NCBI GenBank assembly: GCA_030068075.1
Contig: CM057830.1
Span: forward strand, 21,050,247-21,114,246
Length of the DNA: 64,000 bases
From: Paguma larvata
Taxonomy: Eukaryota; Chordata; Mammalia; Carnivora; Viverridae
Reading direction: 5' to 3'
How positions within the stretch are numbered: position 1 is the first letter of the stretch; the number at the start of each line of letters is the position of its first letter. Of the stretch, positions 35,464-47,997 are shown in pieces. Both the position numbers and the translations under genes were made by a program. Below the pieces are notes generated by a model. That model made no database searches. It was given only the letters and a program-made list of their open reading frames with translations, and was not told the DNA's origin.

Positions 35464-36430
35464 AGAACACATATACACATATCATATTGTATTATATTTA
35501 TAAGTGATGCTTGTAAAATACCTCAAAATTAAGTACAAATATAAATAAGATGAAACATATTAATAAAAAAAGGCAATTATCAAAGTTAAAACAGTGGTGT
35601 ACAGTCCAATTATTATATGTACTGGCTGCAAGTAGGGTTTGACTCAGAGGTAAAACAGCTTCTGTAATTTGTTAATCCCATAAAGTGCTGAACAGGAACC
35701 AGATTTAAGTACTCTTCTCCAAAGAAGTATCAGAAATATCACAATCACTGGTTGCTTATAGGCTGTGTACCCTATTACCAATTTTTTTTTCATTTTTACC
35801 TATGTGACTCTCAAGAAATACTGAACTACTGAAAAAAAACCCAAAACGAATATATTTTAATTAAAATTAGTTTAAAATAAACCACAATTCTGCAGAGGAT
35901 TTTAAAACTTACGATAAATGTTTTCTTACTCTTCTTTATGCTGATGTCTTAAAAAATTCAAATTTCTATCTTCAGTAGTATTAAAATGAAAACATATCTG
36001 ATTGACAGCAAATTAAATCTTATGTTAAGAGGCTTTTAAATATCCTTGTGATAATGAGCCTAATGAAGTAATCAGGTCACTGCTATGAATTTAAAATTAT
36101 AATTTATATTAAGAAACTGCCAATATATGTTCATTATATATTTGAATTTTAATACAGTTAATTATTATTATATTCCTTTTATTTTAGTTCAGTGATTCAA
36201 TGTACCAGGTACTGCACTATGCTCTTTGTAGCCATAGTCTTTTAACAATTATTATCCACTACTGGTATGTAGTTTATTTCAGATCTCAGAGAAATTGCTG
36301 ATAAACATACACCACTGGCTGACTGATATAATCCACTGTGTGCCTGACAATGGGGTCAGTGATAGAGAGATAATCATTTAGCAAGATACATGTGTTGGCT
36401 AATTTCATGGAGTGTAGAGTCTATAGTTTA
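35464..36430. other. No gene; weak MIR-like stretch
   Basis: About 36185-36290 ('gtaccaggtactgcactatg') may be an inverted MIR or L2 piece. The remainder is AT-rich without structure. Confidence 0.3.
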
Positions 36431-36625
36431 TTTTTTTTAATGTTTATTTTTGAAAGAGAGAGAGAGAACGAGTAGGGGAGGTACAGGGAAAGAGGGGGAC
36501 AGAGAATCCAAAGCAGGTTCCATGCTGACAACAGGGAGCCCAATGCAGTGCTTGAACTCACGAACCATAAGATCATGACCTAAGCTAACGTCAGATACTC
36601 AGCAACTGAGCCACGCAGGCACCCC
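36431..36625 (-). mobile_element. Cat SINE (minus)
   Basis: Flanked by 'agtctatagttt' (from 36418) and 'agtccatagttt' (from 36626). Body from 'ttttttaatgtttatttttg' to inverted head 'gccacgcaggcacccc'. Confidence 0.92.
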
Positions 36626-36828
36626 AGTCCATAGTTTTACTGAGATCAAGGCAGTGGGGACCTCCATTCTCCTTTTTTACCACACTTTCCAAGGGCTGTG
36701 TTAGGAAGGGACAAAGAAGCTCTTGCCTACTCTGCCATCATATTTCATTATCAGGATCTCCTTGACACTGGCCTCAAATGTTTGAGAAATGATTATTAGT
36801 CCTCTTTTTAATAAGACTTAGCACAATG

Positions 36829-36885
36829 TACCGCTTAAACTTACACAGTGTTATATTTCAATTATATGTCAATAAAACTGAAACA
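36829..36885 (+). mobile_element. Possible short L1 3' terminus (plus)
   Basis: 'cacagtgttatatttcaatt' and 'atatgtcaataaaactgaa' resemble the last bases of an old L1 3'UTR. Too short to be certain. Confidence 0.3.
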
Positions 36886-37208
36886 AACAAAAAAAAGGAC
36901 TTGGGACTCCTCTGAGCAGTAAAATGGAATCTGTCATTCAGTTTTACATTTCTGTGACTTAATTATAAACTCTAAACTATAAAGTGCAATGTAGGAAGAC
37001 TGTGAAATGCCTATTTTTATGATAATGTGAAGTATCTGAGAAAATAAAAGAAGCTAACATTTATGTCCTACTAACCTCTATCTTTCAAGGAAATTATATA
37101 AATGTAACAGTGACCTAACAACTTATCAGTTATTTCAGTCCAAGTACTTTATTTCTTACAACACATATCTTCATTACAAACCATTTCTGAAACTTTTCTA
37201 CATTTAAA

Positions 37209-37428
37209 CTAAAAAAAATGTTTTTAATGTTTATTCATTTTTGAGAGACAGAGAGAGACAGAGCACGAGCAGGGGAGGGATAGAGAGAGAAGGATACACA
37301 GACCCAAACCAGGCTCCAGTCTCTGAGCTGTCAGCACAGAGCCTGACACAGGGCTTGAACCCACAAACCGTGACATCATGACCTGAGCTGAAGTCAGATG
37401 CTTAACTAACTGAGCCACTCAGGCACCC
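37209..37428 (-). mobile_element. Cat SINE (minus) with perfect 22-bp target duplication
   Basis: The bases at 37187-37208, starting 'ctgaaacttttctacattt', are repeated without a mismatch at 37429-37450. Body: A/T-rich start, GA run, 'tgtcagcacagagcctgaca', inverted head 'gccactcaggcacccc'. The 64-codon minus ORF is read from this SINE. Confidence 0.96.
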
Positions 37429-37956
37429 CTGAAACTTTTCTACATTTAAATGAAGGACAGTTTAGTTCCAAAAATCTTTGTCTCCCTCTGACTCCCTCAG
37501 GTTTTAAGAAAACAGAGGTTTCAGCATCTATGATCAGCTACTTATAAAAGGTTTTTCTCTGAAATCTTTTCCACTGTATGTTCTTCCAAGGCAAAGATGC
37601 TTGAGAAAAAAGATGACTATGTAAAAAATTTTAAAAAATTTTTTAAAAAACCTAATGCAGACCCAGACTTTTATCCTACTCTAACAGCAATGCTCTAGTC
37701 ATATATATAAATGGTTGAAATTTTTTCTAATGAAATATAACATGTTATCACTGTGGTAATGTAGCTTAAGAGGTTATATTGTCCTTAGACATGAAGAGCA
37801 AATTAAACTTATTCTCCAGTATCGTATCAAATATTACCTATTATCTGATAAAAATGTATGAATTTAATTAATAATGGAGTTAGGGTTATACTTGTTGAAT
37901 TCAAATAACAGGAGAAAGGAAATAGATTATGCTAACTTTAAAGTTTTCTAATTCAT

Positions 37957-38021
37957 GGGGCATCAGTGTGGCTCAGTCAGTTGAGTGTCTGACTCTTGAT
38001 TTCAGCTCAGGTCATGATCTA
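37957..38021 (+). mobile_element. 3'-truncated carnivore SINE head (plus)
   Basis: Only the first 65 bases are present: 'ggggcatcagtgtggctcag' through 'ctcaggtcatgatct', then abruptly 'aatgcttctg'. CT segment and A tail are missing. Reverse transcription starts at the 3' end, so loss of that end points to a later deletion. Confidence 0.8.
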
Positions 38022-38547
38022 ATGCTTCTGTTTTCAAACTTTATTATCTATCATATTAAACTAGCTTCAAAGACATTTCTGAGGAACAGTGAGAGAGCAT
38101 TTTTAGTTCATATTACTCAAGTAAACTTTTCATATTTAGAACAAGGCAAGTTCACAAATTTGTTAACATGCTTTAATGGTAGGATATAATTGCAAATTCC
38201 ATTTCCTAGAAATTTTTCAGAAATATTTTTTATAAAAAGAAGAAAGAAAAAATTATTCCAAATAAAATGAATACCAAAATGGAGAAGTAAACCATTTATG
38301 TAAAGGATAAGATCTTTAAAACAAAGTCACCCATGCTAAAACTCTTGCTGAACATTAAATTCTACTAAGTTCAAATGAAATTATCTGTCTAAATCTTCAA
38401 AAGGTACTACATACATAACTTCACAACCATATAATGTTTTATGTTTTAACCCTACATCTGCCCCTGACTTAATTCAGCAAATCTATTTACAGAGTTATAA
38501 TGTACTACTAAATGATTCTATCAACTTACCAAACATAAAATTGATAG

Positions 38548-38729
38548 AGGTGCCTGGGTGGCTCAGTAAGTTAAGCATCCAACTCTTGATTTCAGCTTAG
38601 GTCATGATCTCACGGTTCATGAGATAGAGCCCTGCATGGGGCTCTGCTTGGGATTCTCTCTCTCCCTCTGCCCCTCCCCTGCTTTCTTTCTCTCTCTCTC
38701 AAAATAAATAAATAAACATTAAAAAAAGA
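38548..38729 (+). mobile_element. Older carnivore SINE subtype (plus)
   Basis: 'ggtgcctgggtggctcagta' head, then 'tgcatggggctctgcttggg' directly into the CT segment, without the 'tgctgacagctcagagcc' block of the cat-type copies. Tail 'aaataaataaataaacatt'. It looks like a separate, older subfamily. Confidence 0.88.
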
Positions 38730-39306
38730 AAATTAGTAAATATTTAGTACATTACTTATGTAAAGATCAGCATGAGAATATTTTTTCTTCAAAGAATGGA
38801 GAAGAGAATCTATTTGGTTCTAAACACAAAGACCAGTTAGTTTATAAAGATAAAATAGTGTTTGGTTTAGTGTCAATTAAGTTCAAAGGAGAAATGCTGG
38901 TTTTACAAATGTGATATACTCCAACAACTCAGAGAGAAAGACAGAAGGCAGTGGGGGCAATATTCTTTTCATTTAATCCATTTCTGGACAAAGAAATTCT
39001 CTTTGGAAATTTCTTCTATTTATATTTATATGCACAGAAAACAAAAGATCATTTATTTCTTGCCACTCTTATGTGATAGGAAGTTGTTGACATTTTTCGT
39101 TAGTTGAATTAACTTTCCTTTATTTAGAAACCAAGCAATTCATAAAGACAGAAAGATAACAAATGGTACTTTATCTATTTACATATTTTGTATGCTAGCT
39201 TTTATTCATTCCGATATATTAAATTGAAGAATAAAGCAATAAAATAGGTGTTATAAAATCAAACAAAAGCTTTAGAAGACATATGATTAGGAAATAACGT
39301 TTTCCT

Positions 39307-39541
39307 GGGCGCCTGGGTGGCTCAGTCGGTTGGGCGGCCGACTTCAGCTCAGGTCATGATCTCACGGTCTGTGAGTTCAAGCCCCGCGTCGGGCTCTGTG
39401 CTGACGGCTCAGAGCCTGGAGCCTGCTTCCGATTCTGTGTCTCCTTCTCTCTCTGCCCTTCCCCTGTTCATGCTGTGCCTCTATGTCTCTCAAAAATAAA
39501 TAAACATTAAAAAAAAAAAAAAAAAAAAATTTTAAAAAAAA
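39307..39541 (+). mobile_element. Young cat SINE (plus) with perfect 18-bp target duplication
   Basis: The sequence 'aggaaataacgttttcct' is identical at 39289-39306 and 39542-39559. The head 'gggcgcctgggtggctcag', A box 'tggctcagtcgg' and B box 'gttcaagcc' are near consensus. The tail is a long A run. Low divergence and intact duplications suggest recent insertion. The ORFs on both strands are SINE-derived. Confidence 0.97.
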
Positions 39542-39690
39542 AGGAAATAACGTTTTCCTAATCCAATATCCTTTATTATGAAAAGAAACATGTATATTGT
39601 CTACTGCATACAATTAAAATCATGAATCCTAAATATTATAAGAATCACAAGTAAATATTAACTCAGATATGGGTATTTAAAATACATTCA

Positions 39691-39886
39691 TTTTTAAATA
39701 GATTAATTAATTAATTTATTTTAGAGAGAGAACATGGATGAAGGGGGAGAAGAGCAGCAGGAGAGAGAGAAGCCCAAGCAGGCTTCATGCTCGGGAGTTG
39801 ATACAGGACTTGATCCCACAATTGTGGGATCATGACCAGAGTTGAAAGAGTCAGACACTCAACTGAGTTAGTCACCCAGGCACTCC
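39691..39886 (-). mobile_element. Old carnivore SINE (minus)
   Basis: 'ttaattaatttattttagag' start, 'caagcaggcttcatgc', 'gggatcatgaccagagttga', inverted head 'tcacccaggcactcc'. Flanks 'taaaatacattca' and 'taaaatacaatct' are a likely duplication. Confidence 0.85.
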
Positions 39887-42060
39887 TAAAATACAATCTA
39901 ATTAAATGAAAACTTATACTTTTTAGGCATTCATTCAATTCTCTATTCATGCACTGATTCAATCAACCAATCAACCAATCAACATGTTTGAGTATCTACC
40001 ATTTGCTAAAAGCAGTACAAGGCCCAAGGAAAATACTGATATATAAGACATTCTATTGTCTGTTTATATGCTGATTCTAACAGGTCTCAATGGTTATGGG
40101 CTCTATACATGGTAACAAATACAAAAAGGGCAGGTGGGTCCTCAGCTCTATGTAAAGGTTAAGAAAGTCTTCATATAAATGCCATTCCGGGATTGACTGG
40201 GCCTTCTCAAGGTAACAGGAGACAAAAATGAGTTTTAATGTAGAAGTACCATGAACAAATCTCCTTTTCTGAAACCAGGGTAGTGTCATTATGGATGGTG
40301 AACCCTGAGGTTCATAATGAAAGAAAGGAAACCATTAAATCATTCTAGGTGAAAGTGGATGAATAGCAAGAATCAGGTGACAGTGGTGGAACTGGTGAGA
40401 AGTATGTATGTAAAAGGAATAATTAGGGATACAAATGAAAGGAATTATTCACTCACTGAATGTGAAAAGAAGTAAATGTTGATATCTTAAATTTTGAATT
40501 TTCTAAATTAGTATCTCATTTAACTATCCCTGACAAATTGAATTGATTTTTTATTTAATTTCTGAGTCAGTTCACTGTGTACAAACCTCTGTCAAAGTAA
40601 TTACTGTTGTAATTAAGCACTGTATAGTGCTTTTTGCAAGAGTATCCTCATCTCAAGCCCATAACTCCTTGGCATATATGAAATGTGACAATATGTTCTA
40701 AAAAGACTTCTAAATCAAAGATCCCATTGTTGTTATAACCTGCCTTTCTTCTTGTCTCTAAGTAGGTGGTTCTATGGATTGCAGGGCTGATGAAGGAAAA
40801 AGATAAGACCACAATAAGGTAGCCAACACAAGCTTTGTTTGGACTATTCTCTGACAGGTTTACATGTGGGGGAAGTCCCTCACAGTATGAGACTGTCCAG
40901 AGGCTCTGCACAAGGGACATCCTCTAGCAGGTGAGGAAGGCAAGAAAACTCCTGGGGGAGAGGTGTTTTGGAGAGAGAGCTTATGTGTTTGGGTAATGTC
41001 ACTCAGTCACAAGGCAGAGAGTCACTGGGTCAGAAATATCAAAGGAGAGCATCAAGGTCTTTACAGCCCAGGGGTTTACCTATCTATAGCACAGTTTCCC
41101 ATAGTATGCAAAGAAAGTAAGCTCTAATTGACTAAAAATCTGCTTATTTGGTTTATGCTCAAAACAAATGGATATGTGAAATTTTGAGTTCAAGGCTGGT
41201 GGGTTTTGAGCTAGTAAGTCTCAGCCTGTTGTCAAATAGAAAAAAAGGCTATGGGCCAAAATAAATTCATCTCTGGCTAATTTATTTAACATGCTAAATA
41301 ACTGCTAACAGGAGTTATCTCTAAGGTTATGGTAGGTAGATGTGTGAATAGTTATTCTATTTGTGATTCCTTTACACTCTACTGTGCACTTGTTGTGGCT
41401 CAACTCTACTCCTCAGAAACCTATGTGGACATAACAATTTATTAATTCATGCATGCATTCATTCAGCTAAAACGTGTCGTTATATGTATATGTATGCATG
41501 TATGTTATGCACTTTTATAGATAATGTGATAAGAGAACACCAAAAAACAGGTTACTTGCTCTCAATGAATCTGTATGTTGACCAAAATTCACATCAACCA
41601 ATATATATAAAAACTAGATGTTGATAAATCATGTAAAGATAAAACAGGAAGACTGACAGGCATTCACAGAATCACCTAGGGTGATAGCTTAGACATGTGG
41701 TCACAAATGTACTCTGAAGAGGTGCTGCTTAGGCAGAGAGAAAAACGATAAAAAGCAAGAGGAGAAACATTTTATATATGAATCCATTCACTTACATGAA
41801 TTATAATAAAGCATATACCAAAAAATGAAGTAATTGGATTAACACTAAAGACATAAATTAAAAATTTTCAAAAAAGGACTGACTCAGCAAAAACAACACA
41901 TCACTAAACACAGACCTATTCTGCTTAAATACTTATCCCTCAATTTTTTCATTCTCCTATTACTACCTTGTTCACATTCCAGAGACTCTGTAAAAGAATC
42001 TAAAGAAATAATAATTTTAAGGTACTTTAAAAATGGTAAAGCAGGTTCCTAAACCTCATC
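39887..42060. other. No gene; possible old LTR-like part
   Basis: Three tandem 'caatcaac' units at about 39960-39982. The interval 40640-41320 is less AT-rich and may be an old LTR or retroviral piece, but I cannot assign it. ORFs such as 40648-40920 (minus) lack motifs. Confidence 0.3.
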
Positions 42061-42959
42061 CCTGCCACTCCAGTCCTCTGACAACTTAACCAACCATGGC
42101 AAACCTTCACCTATCCTCATTTCCATCCTGTAGAATGGTATACAGCAAAGACTTATGGCGGTGGTCAAGTGTTTTAGCAGAAGGGATTAAGTATCACTAC
42201 CTGGAAACTCATTAGAGCTTCTGAAGCACACATGAAAGAAAACACTGATCTGGTATATCACCCTTTCGGCAAAGCTTGGTGAAGTATGTGAATTTAGGGT
42301 CAATTGGGGCCAAGTTCACTAGATGCTGAAGGTGGTGAACAGATTCTGAGGAAAACCAATCCACTGCATTCTAAGATTAGCAGCTTTAATGTCATTAAGC
42401 CACTTTGTGTCCCATAGAGTAGAGGTTCAAAGCTGGCAGCATCTACTTAAAAATAGCTACAATTGGCATGGAAAGGAGTGAATAAAGGATGATTAATTCT
42501 GGGGGTGGTAATCCAGGCAATTCTAAAGCAGCTACCTTCACTATCATCGAGACCAATGGCATGCAATGAGGGCTTACACAAGAGGTCATCGAACACTATA
42601 AGAAGAAGGTAATCAATCTTGTGGACATGACATGCCCTAAGAATTCTGAGGAAGCCATGAATCAGCAATATATTAACTTGCAAGACCAGCCAGTTTTCCA
42701 GGGCTGGTGAAGTACACGACCTGAGGTAAAGTTGTGGTATTGTTCATCAGGACTTAAAAGGTTTAAACCCTAGAGTAGGGATGCACTGAGAGACCAACCC
42801 AGTGCACTGTACGCCAAGACCTTTCCTTTTCTCACCAAACCATGTGGTACTAAGCTGGGTATCACAGGACAGACAGCAGTTATTCTCAGTGAAGGGATTC
42901 AGATTCAAGGACACAATTATCTTTTGGGACTTTCAGGAACTCCTCATAAATGCTACATT

Positions 42960-43150
42960 ATGCACACCTGAGTGGCTCAGTCCATTAAGCATCTGACTCT
43001 TGACTTCAGCTAAGGTAATGATCTCAGGTTCATGAAACTGGGTCCCACATCAGGCTCTGCACTGACAGTGTGGAGCCTCTCCATCGCTCTCTGCACTCCC
43101 CCACTCATACTCTCTTTCTCTCAAAATAAATAAATAAACTTAAAAAAAAC
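42960..43150 (+). mobile_element. Older carnivore SINE (plus)
   Basis: 'tgcacacctgagtggctcag' head, 'gactcttgacttcagctaag', short CT segment, tail 'aaataaataaataaacttaa'. 'ctacatt' on both sides is a possible duplication. Confidence 0.85.
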
Positions 43151-43180
43151 CTACATTGAAATGATTTCTCATTCTTTTTA

Positions 43181-43402
43181 TTTTTTTTTTAATTTTTTTT
43201 TAATGTTTATTTATTTTTGAGAAACATAGAGGCACAGCGTGAACAGGGGAAGGGCAGAGAGAGGGAGACACAGAATCGGAAGCAAGCTCCAGGCTCTGAG
43301 CTGTCAGCACAGAGCCCGACGCGGGGCTCGAACTCACGGACCGCGAGATCATGACCTGAGCTGAAGTCGGCCGCTCAACCAACTGAGCCACCCAGGCGCC
43401 CC
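43181..43402 (-). mobile_element. Young cat SINE (minus)
   Basis: Flanks 'tctcattcttttta' at 43167-43180 and 43403-43416 are identical. Body near consensus, with inverted head 'ccacccaggcgcccc'. The N-terminal part of the 130-codon minus ORF starts in the flank and its C-terminal half is SINE sequence. Confidence 0.95.
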
Positions 43403-45080
43403 TCTCATTCTTTTTAGTGTCGGTGCATAATACGAATTCAGGGCCAGCTGATGTGAATGAGCAGTGGGTGTTGAAGGATATGAACACAACAATATTGATA
43501 TCTGTGGAAAATAATCCAAAAGGTTCTAATCCTCTCACTTTCACTGCCTTCAAGCTTGGCTGTTTATGGTGGGAACTTACTAAAAAGGTCATTACACACC
43601 TTAGGAAAAAAAGGATTCAGACTCATGGCCATAACATAATTTCAGGTCTGTGAAATACATATGAGGCAGCGTTTTAGTGACCTGACAGACCAGTAATTTT
43701 TTTCAGGGCTGGAGATGTGCACGAACAAACATTTCATTGTGGTGACAGCCCAAAATGTGCTGCATGAGGTGGTAACAGTGGAAGTAATGTTTGATACTTG
43801 GTTAACAATTTCTCAGTCAGGCACCTTCATAGCCAGCAACCTGGGGAACCACACGGCAAGGCATTATATAAAAGGTATTGAGTGCTTCTGGAGAAATGCA
43901 TTCCCAGGGGCTTGGGAAAACTGGCATTCCTTCAGAATGTAAGGAAAATGTGAAGCACGTCTGTACTGATATGATATACTACTTGCTCTTCTCAGGACTA
44001 GTGAGATCCTTTATCTCAAGTAGGTTGTGGTCATTGTCCAGTCAATGCTGAATGGTTTTACCACAGGGCAAGTGACTGAGGGGATAAAAAAACCAATGCA
44101 TTATAATGAAAGCAACTTATTTCCATCAAGTTGGTAAAAAAAGAATGGAGTTAAAGGAGAGGACATGACACATTTTGAGCAGAAGGATTTTAGCCCAATG
44201 GCCTTAATATTCCTTTGGAACTCAGCATAATATCTGAATCTACACCACACTGAACTGATAGATGCCTGTTCTTTAGGCCTGAACATGAACTTGGGATGAT
44301 CAAGTTAAGCATTATTCAGCAATACAATGTAAACTTAGAGAGACTTGAGAAAATCAATGCAACAGATTAAAAATTATCAAGCCAGGCCACACCCACGGAG
44401 GTTTTAACTAGACAGATGTTAACATCTGAACAGAAGAGATTTAGATAAATAGGCATAACATTCTTTCTGACCTGTAAAGAACAAGAGAAATAACAGAACA
44501 ATGATTTGACTTTACTGCCCAATCTTCCCAATTATGGCCATGCTCAGCAGAAAATCAAAGTGATCAACTCAGGAGGAGCAGTTCTGGGGCAAATCATGAG
44601 TAGGCCTACACGGAAAAGCACCTCCAGTTTCCTTGCACAAGGAATATCCTGTTCAGTGTATGCTTACATTATGCATCACATATTGCATAATGAGTATAAA
44701 CAGCCTGGAGTGGCATGAACACACGGTGACTCATCCAGATATAAGTGAAACCAATCTATTCTATCTTGGCAAAATAAGTGCCATCTAGCAAAGGAACAGG
44801 CAGTGGCACAAGAGGGAAGGTTATCAAATCCCTTGAGGAAAAGACTATGAGTCTCATAAACCTAATTCTCTTTTAAGCACATAGAAAACCCCTAAAGAAG
44901 CAGTATACTGACTACAGACCATTGATTATTTCAAGCTTGAAAGCAAGTGTATTCCCACCTGTGGCGCAAAGTCCCTCAGAGACTGAAGGTGATGAACAAA
45001 ATGAGAAACTATGAGGAAAACCAATGCATTGCATTCTACATATTACTTCATATACAGTTGGTTCTCTGTTCACGTACTAT

Positions 45081-45101
45081 GACACATGACACATGACACA
45101 T
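45081..45101. repeat. (GACACAT)3 minisatellite
   Basis: Three perfect 7-base units followed by 'atgagaag'. A separate (CA)n of about 10 units lies at 45300-45320. Confidence 0.9.
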
Positions 45102-45299
45102 ATGAGAAGACGATTCCAAGATACCCTGAGTGGAGTAAACAAAAGGCAAGTTATAATGGAATTAACAAATACCCTTTGATTGCAAGACTAGAACCATCGC
45201 AGTCTTCAAGCCTGTGTCATGCAGTGATAGCTATGTTCAAACACTGTATCACTTGATGGAAATTTTCTCTACTAAACAAGGGTGAAGACATACAGACAG

Positions 45300-45320
45300 A
45301 CACACACACACACACACACA
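45300..45320. repeat. (CA)n microsatellite
   Basis: About 10 uninterrupted CA units in the repeated region. Confidence 0.9.
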
Positions 45321-46500
45321 TAAACCTAAGGGCAACAGTGACCAACACGCTAAGCCTGGCTACTTATTGTCAGCAATATGTGTGACATCATTTGAGCATG
45401 TATCATATCCTCAAGCACAATGGAATGATGGAAAAAACATCTCAGAATTGATAAATACATGTAGAGCAATTCTTGGTAATTATCATCCAATGGATTTCAC
45501 CCAACTCCATCATATTGATTATGCTGCTTGCAACACATGAAAATCTAGAATGAGTGTAAATAAAACACATCAAGAGGAAGGAAATCACCTCTGCGGCCAT
45601 GACATGAATTCAGGAATGTTAGGAATCACTGAAAAAAATATATATGAAATGACAGACAAGGCAATGTTGCCTTGTCTGGTGAGTTGCATGAATATACAGT
45701 GAAGACTTCTACCAAGAACCTATGTACACTATTGTGCGTAAAGGATCTTCATTGCCTTTGTGGGAGGCATCATGCTTTGGAAATATAGAAGAAAAGTTTA
45801 TTTCTCATTACTAAATGTACAGAAACAGACTCAAAAGCATAAGAACTTTTTAGACTGCAAAACAATAAATGAAGTATTTATACTTGACCTTATATACCAA
45901 ATTTTCTTGCTTGGGTGGTGAAGGAAATAAAGTCAATGACTTTTCTTGGAAAGCTCAGCAGAAACTGAAGGTGGTCAAACTAGGGAAATATTTTTTGGAA
46001 AACCATAGCCTAGCATTCGTAGAATGGCAACTTCATTTTTCTTACAGGGGAGTACCTTGCAGCATACATACTTATAACCAACATGAGATGGTAACAACTA
46101 TAAAAGGCTACACTGTGTATGGGTAACCAAGGGTACTCTTTACGTAGAAATAATTCTAATGAATTTTAAGTCCAAGAAATTGCCATTCATGCAAATGGCA
46201 TATGGCATGCAATGGGGGCTTAGAGGACAGGTCATCAAGTACCATTGAGAAGAGTAGTAGTCGAAACCTATGATATTGTTTCAGGAACATTAGAAACCTC
46301 TAAGGTATTAATTCATGACTCAAAGACAATTCATTATTCCTGACTTAGGAAGTAACTGTGATAAGTGCAAAGTCCAGTGGGAACTGAAGGTGGTGAGAAA
46401 AGGTGCATGAGTCTATGGTTAACCACTATCCTGTATTCAAAGGCTGGAACATTCACAATACCCACATACAACATATCCAGTATGTTGTTTATTCTTCTCA

Positions 46501-47982
46501 TAGGGATACATGATTTAATAAGTGAATAATTAACATATATTTACAAGAGAGAGACAAATGGCTAAAGAACATTCTGGAAATAAGAAAAATATAACATATG
46601 CATAACAGGCCAAGGGAAAGGGAGCTTGTTTCACTCAAAAGAAGTCTGGTACTGACATCATTTATGAGAGCATGACAGAGGCAACGAGTGCCTGAACAAG
46701 CAAAGTTCATGAGATTAAAAGCCTGAGGTTGGAGTAGTAAGAATGAAGAAAAAGAAACAACAGTGTAAGACATCTAGAGGGTAGAACCTTGAGTATTTCA
46801 TGACTAATTAGATTAGAGAGAAAACAAGTGAGGTAGAGAGAGATGTCTAGGATTATTCACGGATTTTTTTAATCTGATGGTTTATAAATACTAGGTCTGG
46901 CCAGAGAAAGCATAAGAAAAATCTAAATTTTGTGTGTGGGTATACATGTGCATGCATGCAGATTTCAGACAAAAGAGTCTAATATGGACAGGTTAAAAAT
47001 TTCTACTGGTAATGGTGGATTATATACCAGCTCTATCAATGAGTTAACTTCAAAAAGCTTTAAGTATCAAAGAGGTAACAATACAGTGAAGAATTCCCAG
47101 GCTCGGATTTATGAAGTAAGACCTATGCAAGGAAATAGCCTACTATTTTGGGATATTTGTGTGCTGGAGTAATTTACTCATCCTTAAGTGATCATATGCA
47201 AACTGATATTGCATTTTTGATGGTCAAAAGAAGATAAGGGGACAGTGCAGGTCGGCGGTCTGTTAAACAGTCAGTTAATAGTTAATTTTTTTCTCCTTTT
47301 GTAATCATTTTTTTTATATAGTGACTGATTTGGGGGTTTTTAGAGACTAAGGGGAAAAGCCAATGGAGAAAAATGGGGGTAGAAGTAGGAAACAAAGAAT
47401 GCCTTTGAAGAACTTGTCTCAATCCCTAATGTAAGTGTAACTCCAACATAGTGGAAAGACTTTTGTTTAGGGGTAAAAAATAATTTATGCTATGGCTGCA
47501 ATGAGTAATTCTACCACTGACAAAGCTTTCCTTAGTGAAGTGTTTGTCACCTTGGATTACAGAGGTCTGTTAGACTTAGCCTAAAATGCTGAATATTAGC
47601 ATCAGCATTTAAGCAGTTAAAAATCATAGAATTAAATAGTGATTTTAAAAAAGTGCCTATATTAGATTTGTATTACATAATAGTACAGACTGAACTTAAT
47701 ACACTTTAAAATAGACACTTTAGAAACATTTTATACTAGAAAGATACACATTATCAAAGAGCTTTGCTATAGTCAATGTTAGAGAAGTATAACTTTCAAA
47801 AAGTTAATTTGGGTGGCAGTGAGATACATAATTTCAACCTCAAACAATTTGGTTGTCAGGTTTAATGATCTCATCATTTAAAAAAAATTTTTTTTCCATT
47901 GGTATTCTCCTGGCACCTAACAGATCATGCTGCATATTCACTCAGGTGCACTTACTTAACCATGGTGCCACCGTTACGTATT
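46501..47982. other. No gene, nothing recognised
   Basis: ORFs on both strands (46498-46773 minus, 46930-47172 plus) have no motif. A poly-T/poly-A junction lies at about 47880-47895. I see no insertion hallmarks until the next target duplication. Confidence 0.3.
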
Positions 47983-47997
47983 AAGAACATAACTTAG
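47983..47997. repeat. First of three related target-site copies
   Basis: 'aagaacataacttag' before the SINE. Related copies are at 48212-48226 ('tgaacataatgtag') and 54418-54430 ('gaaaataacttag'). Confidence 0.75.

Larger units (their letters stand above)
42100..46500. repeat. Candidate diverged internally repeated region
   Basis: Several motifs recur in the same order, spaced hundreds of bases apart. The block 'ctgaaggtggtgaaca' then 'gaggaaaaccaat..gcattct' occurs at 42326, 44983, 45965 and 46384 with substitutions. The block 'ggcatgcaatgagggctta' then 'gaggtcatc' occurs at 42558 and 46204. 'gctcagcagaaaatcaaagt' at 44543 parallels 'gctcagcagaaactgaaggt' at 45953, each followed by a similar cytosine-poor stretch. 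'gggctggtgaagtacacgac' (42701) parallels 'gggctggagatgtgcacgaa' (43706). Two SINEs interrupt the region. I see no coding potential: ORFs are short and unrelated to one another. Unit length is irregular, roughly 400-700 bases. Confidence 0.5.

Noticed and set aside
39317..39400. tRNA gene suggested by A and B boxes
   Set aside because: The boxes belong to the tRNA-derived SINE head; no complete cloverleaf or acceptor stem.
40640..41320. Possible LTR
   Set aside because: Higher GC and an LTR-like feel, but I find no TG...CA ends, duplication or known block, so it is left unassigned.
43200..43592. 130-codon minus-strand ORF with 'MAQ/VAQLVERPTSAQVMIS'-like sequence
   Set aside because: The same peptide type recurs in at least nine places (e.g. 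22405, 37224, 39317, 48008, 56516) because it is a translation of the SINE itself.
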